From assembly GCA_020726505.1 (NCBI GenBank), contig JAHLEZ010000006.1, positions 1,674,001 to 1,738,000 of the forward strand: 64,000 bases of DNA. Reading direction: 5' to 3'. Positions 56,415-64,000 of this stretch are shown piece by piece. Every line of letters begins with the position of its first letter. The stretch's first letter is position 1. The DNA comes from Leptodontidium sp. MPI-SDFR-AT-0119 (lineage: Eukaryota > Ascomycota > Leotiomycetes > Helotiales > Leptodontidiaceae). Under the pieces are notes generated by a model. It was not told the origin of the DNA, did not search any database, and saw nothing but the letters and a program-made list of their open reading frames with translations. Position numbers and translations under genes: made by a program.

Positions 56415-57315
56415 TTTCAAAAGGCTGGAATTTTCAGAAAGTCACGAGATAGTGTCTTTAGGGTGTTTGTTAGGGCGGTGGGCTGTAGTTGATAATATTG
56501 AATATTCTCGCGTTGATTAAGGGGAAAGAGAGATGTTGATGGCTTAGGAAATAAGAATTCTGGATCTAAACGATCCCTTAAATAGTGCCAGCTTGAGCAC
56601 AGTACACTCATCCCGAAACTTTGAATCACTCACTCGAGAGAAACCAACAAATAACACCATTCCCGAATTGAGGTGCTGAGATGATTCAAAGCCACGAAGA
56701 GTGGGAAAAGATAACGGATCTCCAACGCTACTGGTGAATGAAGTCCTCCCATCTCTAATTTGATGACTGAACATTCACTCATTTTATATTGGCCTGCCAT
56801 GTAACATCGCTTGCAAAGTTGCAGGAAGTTGAGACGTGCTTGACTAGAAATAATTTGGCGTCCACTTCCAGTCTTCCACTTCGAACTCAACAGTCACTGA
56901 ACTTTGAATCGCCCAGAAGTTACCTCTGACATTCCCGCATAATCCAACCGGGTCTACGAAGCATCGGCATCTTCGAATCCACGACCAAAGACCCCAATTG
57001 TTGTGGGAGAACTCTTTGGTTCGCCAAGTTAACGAGTTGTCAGAAATGTCAGAAACTAGCGCTGAAGCGCAGGAACTTGTCAGGACAGATATGTCAGAAT
57101 GCATCCCTTTCGGCAATCAACAGCATAATGACGTTCAAAAAAAGAACAGCGCAGGAGATATTGACAACTATGACCAAGCAGAGGAGGAGAAGAAACCGCC
57201 GGGCTCGGCCGATCAGTTACTTAAAAAGATAGGAAGCCCAAACTTAAAAAGAGACCCTTCAACTCGAAATCAACATCTCCCCACCACTTCTAAATCCCCA
57301 ATTTCTCCAAGCGCC
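56415..57315. other. Divergent promoter region between the low-complexity gene and the SDR gene
   Basis: About 900 bp. An open frame upstream of 57316 is in phase with the SDR gene, but the nucleotide-binding motif must be near the N-terminus, so I treat it as leader. Confidence 0.5.
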
Positions 57316-58217
57316 ATGACTTCCACCATCGTCCTAATCAGTGGAGCGAATCGAGGACTGGGGAAAGGCCTCGTTGAACTCTACCTCGCGAAGCCAAACC
57401 ACACTGTCATCGCCGCCAACCGCGATCCCGAAAATGCTTCCTCTAAAGCCCTTGCCAAACTCACCACAGGATCTGGCAGTCGTCTGATCGTCGTCAAGAC
57501 CGATGCCTCAGTGGAGACAGATGCTCTGGAAGCTGTTAAGGCACTTTCGTTCCAAGGCATCGAACACATCGACGTCGTGATCGCTAATGCTGGCGTCTCT
57601 TACACCTGGCCTAAGGTATCGGAGCTGAAGATTGAGGATTTGCAAGGACATCTTGTACCGAATGTTTTTGGTGTTGTTTGGTTGTACCAAGCTACTTTGC
57701 CGTTTCTGTTAAAGTCCAATAATCCCAAGTTTGCGACTATTGGGTCTACAGCGGGAAATCTTGAGGTAAGTCGCGCTTTGCCTGTGTTAATTACGGGTTG
57801 GAGTTGTTTTTGTGATAACCGGAACTGACTTTTGAATAGTAAGAATATTTTTGATTTGCTGCTACCATCCAGATTCCCGGCTGCTTGTTGGAGGTTCGAA
57901 AAAGAGACTATGTTGACAATTCATGTAGAAACCAACCACCGATCCCGAATGCAGCCTACGGTACTTCCAAAGCTGCTGTGCACTGGCTCACCAAACGGAT
58001 TGATGCTGAAGAGGAGAAGCTGACTGCTTTCGTGATCAGTCCAGGGTGGTGCAAGACCGAGATGGGTAACACAGGGGCTCGACATTTTGGTATGGCTGAA
58101 GCGATTGTCGAGCCAGCGGATTCATGCCGGGCAATGGTTGAGTTGATTGATGCTGCGACGAAGGAGACGCATGGTGGGATGCTTTGGGATGTGCAAGATG
58201 GACTGTTGGCTTGGTAG
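57316..58217 (+). CDS. Short-chain dehydrogenase/reductase
   Basis: Modelled as 57316-57765 plus 57873-58217 (264 aa). The classical SDR features are present: VLISGANRGLGKGLVELYL (TGxxxGxG-type NAD(P)-binding loop), VIANAGVS (NAG motif), IGSTAG (catalytic Ser) and AAYGTSKAAVHWLTKR (YxxxK). The C-terminus has VISPGWCKTEMGN. It resembles norsolorinic-acid-ketoreductase-like SDRs; substrate unknown. The 3' splice site is uncertain: CATCCAG at 57872 keeps the frame but inserts about 20 residues (IPGCLLEVRKRDYVDNSC) not expected between GNLE and NQPPIPNAAYG. The acceptor ATGTAG, which would give the expected length, is out of phase by one base. Confidence 0.8.
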
Positions 58218-58527
58218 ATCAGATTTGAATGGATTTGATGATTGTGTTTGAATATCTTATGCAACGTTGAGCAATATATCATTACGAAGTCGGCTATGCG
58301 AAGTTAATAAGGCAAAAAGCCAACAATTGGATGTTTGCACAAATTTGTGGACAAGAAATCAACTCAAAAGTCGATGTCAGACAAGGAGGCATGCCAAGCC
58401 TAGTCACGATTGGCTGCGAAAAAGATCCACCTGCATGTCCCTCCCGAGAACGGACTTCGAGCTCCAAAAAGTTCCAACCCCTCCATCGAGTCAACAACTT
58501 CACCAACTCTTCAATAACCAGCACAAA
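58218..58527. other. Spacer before HIS5
   Basis: 310 bp, promoter and CA-rich leader of the aminotransferase gene. Nothing else seen. Confidence 0.6.
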
Positions 58528-59878
58528 ATGGCTGCAAAGAAATCCCCATTCAATCTACAGGCATGTGCTCGTCCGAATATACTTGCACTGGAACCATATC
58601 GCTGTGCAAGAGAGTAGGATTTAATTAAATTCCCATCTCCCTCAGTGAACACTGGTTGACTCACCCCACAGTGACTACAAAGACGATGGAACGAATATCC
58701 TCCTCGACGCCAACGAAAATGCCTTTGGCCCGGCTATTCCCTTAAGATGGAGTTCCCATTCCGATGAGGCAGAAGAAGGAGATGCGTACGTCGATCTGTT
58801 CGGTCTGCACCGCTATCCAGATCCTCACCAGCACCCTCTGAAACAGCTCTTGTGCAACCTGCGGAATACCCACGTTCACACACTGAAGAATATCACACCC
58901 GAGAACCTGTTTGTAGGGGTGGGGAGCGACGAGGCAATTGATGCTCTACTACGTTGTTTCTGTGTGCCTGGCAAGGACAGGATTCTTGTTTGTCCACCAA
59001 CATACGGAATGTACTCTGTGTCTGCACAAGTGAACGATGTTGGACTTGTAAAAGTACCACTACTCCCAGCTCCAGAATTCGCAATCGACGTACCGGCAAT
59101 CATCTCTACTCTGTCCTCTCCAGAAGCCTCGAATGTCAAGATCATATATGTTTGCTCGCCTGGAAACCCAACTGGGTCGTTGATCAAGAAGGAAGATTTG
59201 CAGCAAGTGCTTGAGCACCCGACATGGAACGGAGTTGTTGTTCTGGATGAGGCGTACATTGATTTTGCGCCAGAAGGCTCATCACTGGCGGAGTGGGTAG
59301 CGGAATGGCCAAACTTGGTGGTGTTGCAAACACTTTCCAAGGCATTTGGGCTGGCTGGTATTCGTTTGGGTGCTGCGTTTACATCACCTCCGATTGCCTC
59401 GTTGCTGAACAATCTGAAGGCACCGTACAATATCAGCAACCCAACGAGTCAGATTGCCACTTCGGCGTTGATGCCGCGGGGGCTGCAGATTATGGAAGCT
59501 AACAAGGCGGGTATTATCGAGCAGAGAAATAGATTGCTGGAAGAGCTACCGAAGGTCGAGGGTATTGGGAGATTCAGAGGTGGCACCTGCAGCAATTTCT
59601 TGTTGGTGGAGATCGTTGATTCTCAGGGAAATCCAAATAATGCAACTGCATTAAAGGTGTACGAGACGCTGGCACATAACAGAGGCGTAGTGGTTAGATT
59701 TAGAGGCAAAGAGCATGGATGTTTAGGATGTGTGAGAATCACAGTTGGGACGAAAAATGAGGTCACGAGGTTTTTGAACGAGATCAAGGAAGTTCTGAAG
59801 CAGGCTCATTCAGAAGAGATACCAAGTGGGAGTGAAGAGGAAAAGAAGGAAAATGAGGCAAATGCTGTGATTTCTTAG
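58528..59878 (+). CDS. HIS5: Histidinol-phosphate aminotransferase
   Basis: Exons 58528-58613 and 58672-59878 (GTAGGA...CCACAG) give 430 aa. Class II PLP-dependent aminotransferase landmarks: SPFNLQACARPNILALEPYR, ILLDANENAFGP, LHRYPDPHQHPLK, FVGVGSDEAIDALLRCF, VCSPGNPTGSLIKKEDL, VVVLDEAYIDFAP and LQTLSKAFGLAGIRLGAAF, whose Lys forms the Schiff base. The C-terminus has GVVVRFRGKEHGCLGCVRIT. The enzyme converts imidazole-acetol phosphate and glutamate to histidinol phosphate in histidine biosynthesis, in the cytosol. An acidic tail (EEIPSGSEEEKKENEANA) makes it somewhat longer than yeast His5. No other histidine gene is adjacent. Confidence 0.96.
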
Positions 59879-60390
59879 AGGCGTTCAAAATAGAGTGGTG
59901 TAATAGAAGACATTCTGATTCACAAGACCTGAACTACTCGCAGAGTGACTGATGGAACATGAAATGCTTGGATATCTCTACACAGCGAAACTCAGACATC
60001 TCTAGCTTTCTGACTGATTCCATGACAACGCAGTTACGCCACATATGCAGGAAGCCGTGAGATCCATCCTTTCAGAGATGTGATGTGTGATAGGCAGACT
60101 TGCGTTTGCTTTCATCCACGTTTCACATGTGGTCCGTATTTTTGTATGTAAGCCATGCCAACCCCACGACAAGATCCACACCCCCAGACTAACTAGCCAT
60201 ATCCAGAATTTGAAGTTTGTGAACGCATCTTGGCCTTCTATCCGACTGTCAACAAACCTCCCATCGTGGTAACCAAAAACGAGAAAGTGCCTGTCTCGCT
60301 TAAATGGGCTTGCTTGGCTTGGCATCCCTCCTTCCCAAATTCACAATCTCATTCTGCTCCTCGGGAATAGTTTGAAGTTTTCACATCAAC
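59879..60390. other. Spacer between HIS5 and the zinc-knuckle gene
   Basis: 512 bp. 3' region of HIS5 and promoter of the next gene; no gene seen. Confidence 0.6.
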
Positions 60391-62133
60391 ATGTCTCTCT
60401 CAGGACACTACTCCCGCAAGGTCGTGAATCGAGAAGACGTCATCACCGATCCAGATAGTATATCAAATAGGGATCTGCACCGGCTCTCGCAGCGGGAACT
60501 CTCCAAACGCCTGCCGTTGACGACCTCAACACGTGCCACTTTCTCTATTTACCTGCGCTGGTTGGAAGTCCACCGCACGGAACCGTCGGCGCGCACTGAG
60601 CATTGGTCGAATACGTTGATGCACTGGGCGCAGAGTCTGGCTTCGAGGAGGTTCAGTGTCGAGGAAGTTGTGGATGAGGTTGAGAGGTGGAAGAGCGATA
60701 ACGGCCCGTTCAACGCGAAGCCGTATAGGAGTCCACCGACGGAGGGGGAGATTAGAAAGGCGTTTGAGGTGGATCCAAAGACACATCCGGATAGGAAGAC
60801 TGAGAACATGGGAGACTCGTATAGGCCAGAGTCGAGACGGGAGAGGGAGAGGGAGAGGGAATGGGGGTTAGGGTGGTCCCGGGTTGAGGAGAGGGGATCA
60901 CGGCGTGAGAAGTCGGTGGAGGAGTCGTCATGGCATGAGAGGAAGATTGAAGATTCATGGAGAGAGAGTCCGAGGGACAAGAGACATGTTGACAAGACGA
61001 AGTTTGATGGACTACCACCACCGAATTACATTTGCAACCGGTGTGGCGAAAAGGGTATGTTGTCAAATATCCTCGTTTGGCTCTTGAGTTCAGGTTCAAT
61101 GGTTGTCTCATGGAAATGATGTCTAAGGTAGAGCCTGCTTCTAGTGTACAGACCGCTAATAGAATTTACAGGCCATCACCTCCAGGTCTGCCCAACTAAT
61201 CTAGATCCATCCTACGACAAACCACCAGACGAAACTTACAAATGTGAGATCTGTCATAAGAGGGGAGATCACTTCAAATCACTCTGCCCCAAGAACGCCG
61301 ACCCTTACTCCATCATTCAAAAACGTAGAGCAAGAGGCATCGTCACCACCTCACCCGGAGCATGCAACTCTCGGCGCGACGACTGGGAGAAGGAAAGTAA
61401 GGCGCAGAGGGATAGGGAGATTGATTGGCACGAGAGAAGATCGCGGGGTCGGTTAACGGAATACTCTTCAAGCAGTTCGCCTAGAGAAACTCCACATTCA
61501 AGCAAGAAGCTCGAGTTACTAGAATCGATACAGGATCTTGAGGATCGGAAGCGGGGACTCTTTCGCGAACAGTCGGACGACATCAGCGACATGATTCGAG
61601 AAGGCACCATGAAAAGTTCTGATCGCAAGAGGGATAGGCCGGGTTACGAACCTGCATCCATTGACAGCCCAGCTGCAAATACGATCCAGGCACGGAAGAA
61701 GGCGAGGAAGGCAGAGAGCGAGCACACGAGTCCTGACAGTCACATGTCGGAGAGGAAGGAGCGCGAGGGAACTGCTCATACCCAAGATTGCTACGTCGAG
61801 GATATGGAGCAGAATGATACGGAAATGTATGGCTACGAAGACAGCAACGGCGTCGAAGCTGAAAATCACCAATCTACACCACCGGTAGCTTTCACCCTTC
61901 GACCGATCGGCATGTCACCAGGTTCTATGATCTCCGACGAAAGCTCTGACGAGATGGAAATCGACGAGCTGATCTCCAGACCAATCAAGGAGTACTCCCC
62001 TTTCGTCCAGAATCTAATGCGGAAACGACCAGAGATGGACGAGGTAGTCAATGTAGTCAAGAGACGCAAGACAGCTCGTGAGATGTGGAAGGAGGCCGAC
62101 CAACTGCAAAAGCATCAGTCCACCATGAGGTAA
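60391..62133 (+). CDS. CCHC zinc-knuckle protein, probably RNA-associated
   Basis: Exons 60391-61054 and 61172-62133 (GTATGT...TTACAG) give 541 aa. The intron splits the first of two CCHC knuckles: CNRCGEKGHHLQVCPTN and, 15 residues on, CEICHKRGDHFKSLCPKN, both C-x2-C-x4-H-x4-C. The N-terminal 120 residues are helical and basic (RLSQRELSKRLPLTTSTRAT), followed by Arg/Glu-rich sequence (RREREREREWGLGWSR). The C-terminal part is disordered and highly charged, with RKKARKAES and KRRKTAREMWKEADQLQKHQ. Zinc knuckles of this type bind single-stranded nucleic acid, so an RNA-processing role is plausible. The stop TAA at 62131-62133 overlaps a good donor (AG|GTAAGC) with an acceptor at 62176. If spliced there, the frame stays open to 62821 through the next gene. 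Confidence 0.75.
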
Positions 62134-62419
62134 GCGCCTGAATCGCAATTGAGCGCGTGTATTTACATTTTGCAGAAGACCTTCAGAATCTCCCGTTGAA
62201 TATGGTCGCCTTACACCGATAGTCCATGATGAGGTAATGGCGATGCAATTTGACGGCGCTTGCAATGACCTCAACTACAGCCCGGAACCAAACCGAGAAA
62301 TGACGTCTTCCGAAGTTAACCTCACAAAAATTCCACCACGCTTCACACCTACAAACTCACTATTCCAAACCTCACACCGAAGCCCACACCAAATCTCATC
62401 CCAAGCCCCAAACGACAAA

Positions 62420-62821
62420 ATGGCGACGCCCACAGAGCTCGAGCCAGACACCAAGCCAGCATCTCCCACCACCTCCACCGCTCGAGCAGTTCACTTCCCA
62501 CAACGCGAGGAGAAGGATGTAGCAAGCGCATTCAAAGGCTTCGCAGCTCAGCAAAGAAGAAACGTTGGGTTCATCCACGCAGCCAGGGCTCGAAATGATC
62601 CTGCTACCACCTCGCAAGCATTGAAGGAGTTCTCTACCAACTTCAAGCTCCCCACGCTAATTCCTAGCGATTTGGTCGAAATCCTCTCGAACAACCCGGA
62701 GAAGCAGAAGGAGATGCAAGCCAAGGCCATAAAAGATGCGAAGGAATTTCGTGGTTTCGATCGCACTTCCGGATCTGGATCTGCAGCCACCAGAACTCTA
62801 CCTTCCACCGATAGCAAGTAA
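62420..62821 (+). CDS. Small conserved-looking protein, unknown function
   Basis: ATG 62420 (context ACAAAATGGCG, preceded by 100 nt of A/C-rich leader-like sequence) opens 133 codons. Sequence landmarks: AVHFPQREEKDVASAFKGFA, RRNVGFIHAARARND, LKEFSTNFKLPTLIPSDLVE and ILSNNPEKQKEMQAKAIKDA. It is soluble, helical and without cysteine. I have an impression of a conserved fungal family but cannot name it. The same frame is open upstream to the acceptor at 62176, so it could instead be the C-terminal part of the zinc-knuckle gene. The leader-like composition and strong start context favour a separate gene. Confidence 0.6.
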   Translation: MATPTELEPDTKPASPTTSTARAVHFPQREEKDVASAFKGFAAQQRRNVGFIHAARARNDPATTSQALKEFSTNFKLPTLIPSDLVEILSNNPEKQKEMQAKAIKDAKEFRGFDRTSGSGSAATRTLPSTDSK

Positions 62822-63517
62822 GGAGAGGAGATGAGGACACAACATGGCAAGGCAGGGAAAGAAGGCAACTCGACAGAATGGACAAAGACAACGCTCGAGC
62901 AACACCGCCACCTCAGTCTCGATCTCAATGAATCAATACATGGAGAAATGGCGAACCTACTAGGGTTGGGGAGGGGAACCGGATTTTGTTGGAGTTAATA
63001 ACGCATCGCATGGCATACAGACGAGGAGTTTTTGCTTGGTTCATACATACTGCGCCGATCTAGGAAGATCATAGCATTGCATCACGAATTTTCGGACACC
63101 TCAGCTCAGCTCGGCAAAGCTACAACTTCGAGGTCGTGGCATGGATTTGCATAGCATAGCGGAGAGGCTGCTAGCATTGAGATTTCAAATGAAAGTCTCA
63201 TCACTTGCTTGTATTTCGCACTGTGCACCATGCGTGAGATCCCCACCTTTGCAAATAGGTAGGTAGGGTCAGCCAGTATGTGGGTAGATACCTCCAGCAG
63301 CTCGTCTCTCGCTCTGTTCCAAACCGAATAGTATGCTCCCCTGCCTTGTAACCTTGATGCCGTACGCCATGTTCCATGCTCCTCCCAATGCTATGCAATG
63401 TTGTTCCTGAATGCCTGCCTGCCTGCTGGTCTGTGTCTGTCTGGCTGGCTGGATGTACGCTCTCCTCCGTATGTTGATGCCACTCGTTGCTCTGAAGATC
63501 CCTGATCCCTTAACCTC
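62822..63517. other. Intergenic region, convergent genes
   Basis: About 700 bp of 3' flanks with short simple repeats (TGCCTGCCTGC near 63412, GTAGGTAGG near 63259). No gene seen. Confidence 0.6.
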
Positions 63518-63974
63518 TCATTCCAACTTATCCAAATGCTCTAGCCTTGTCAAAACGACCTGTTTACTCGTCTCTTCAATCTCCCCAGCCAGGAAGACTT
63601 CATCGAGGATGGCGTAGACCTATGTTCACCAAGCATTAGCCTGATCCCCTCCAACCTGTCTCCTACCTCCCCCCCCCCCCCCCCCCCCCCCCCAATATCC
63701 GCTCTCCCATCCCAATCCACTACACCCCCCAGCAGACAGACGCACCTTATAAAAATTAAACACCAAATCCAGCTCACACACATTCCCAAAGAAAACTATC
63801 TAGCACCTCGACAAAGAAATGGATAGCCTCCAGGTACGCCAGCTCGTTATCGTTCGCGTCGACGCACACGCAGAAGAAGAGCCCCGCGTACCGCCGGTAC
63901 ACGATCTTGTTGTTGCGGAACTCGACGAAGTTGGATTGGTATTTCTGATCGCGCGGGGCGACCAGGCGGTGGAC
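63518..63974 (-). CDS. APS2: AP-2 complex sigma subunit, 3' part, with apparent frameshift
   Basis: Two exons of a minus-strand gene whose 5' exons lie beyond the window: 63974-63746 and 63619-63518, with a 126-nt intron containing a long poly-C (poly-G in the sense of the gene) run. The encoded segments [59 protein letters not shown] and [20 protein letters not shown] are the highly conserved sigma-2 sequence. The subunit is part of the tetrameric clathrin adaptor that recruits plasma-membrane cargo and binds dileucine signals. The first exon has 229 nt where 228 are expected: an extra A in AAAA at 63792-63795 shifts the frame before [16 protein letters not shown]. Either a sequence error or a real lesion. 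Confidence 0.9.
63669..63692 (+). repeat. 24-nt poly-C run inside the APS2 intron
   Basis: Uninterrupted C from 63669 to 63692 on the + strand (poly-G in the pre-mRNA of APS2). The length is probably uncertain and it may be a strand-slippage or G-quadruplex site. Confidence 0.9.
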
Positions 63975-64000
63975 CTGGAAGAGGGGAGGTGTTAGAATGG

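Noticed and set aside
1..64000. Secondary-metabolite or resistance gene cluster
   Set aside because: The bZIP factor, SDR and MFS remnant are far apart and no backbone synthase (PKS, NRPS, terpene cyclase) is present.
1..64000. tRNA or rRNA genes
   Set aside because: No cloverleaf-like segment with a GGTTCRANNCC arm in a suitable context was found by eye; a covariance-model scan would be decisive.

Overview
This is a piece of a filamentous ascomycete (Pezizomycotina) nuclear genome, most likely Leotiomycetes/Helotiales. That placement is an inference from short introns of about 43-134 bp with GTRNGT donors, fungus-specific families (DUF3425 bZIP, Clr5, 2EXR, DUF7587-like, SUN/GH132, WSC-GH16), and transposon decay that looks like repeat-induced point mutation (RIP). 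I saw no tRNA or rRNA gene. All exon boundaries were derived by hand from splice signals and frame continuity.

Left end (1-6.9 kb): a siderophore-type MFS transporter pseudogene is cut in two by a Tc1/mariner-like element with about 44-bp terminal inverted repeats and a TA target duplication (1011-6328). The element carries a nonsense-riddled transposase and a second, convergent decayed reading frame. A young gag-only LTR retrotransposon (2885-5014, near-identical 291-bp LTRs, CTTTT target duplication) sits inside it. This gives three layers of history in 7 kb.

Middle (7.8-28 kb): a PCI-domain CSN12/Thp1-like protein (+), a 969-aa DUF7587-like protein (-), a bZIP-DUF3425 transcription factor (-), a GH16-WSC-GPI wall enzyme with a 10-nt microexon and a GC-AG intron (-), the PP2A leucine carboxyl methyltransferase PPM1 (-) and a GPI-anchored SUN-family wall protein (+). 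A 265-bp MITE-like element with a TTA duplication lies at 28155-28419.

28.8-36 kb: two tandem + strand genes encode long coiled-coil proteins that share the same unusual finger, C-x2-C-x18-H-x5-H. They are probably an ancient tandem duplication of an undescribed family.

37-46 kb: a hemerythrin-like protein, a conserved fungal protein of unknown function, DPH5 and SNU23 (divergent pair), a 2EXR protein and a Clr5-domain protein.

47.8-54.2 kb: three more 2EXR-domain genes on the - strand. Two have a single in-frame TAG followed by coding-like sequence. One is a 933-aa multi-repeat protein.

55-64 kb: a low-complexity protein, a short-chain dehydrogenase, histidinol-phosphate aminotransferase, a CCHC zinc-knuckle protein, a small conserved-looking protein, and the 3' part of the AP-2 clathrin adaptor sigma subunit, which carries an apparent +1 frameshift.

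The housekeeping genes do not form one pathway. The accessory content (2EXR cluster, coiled-coil pair, layered transposons) is the unusual part.
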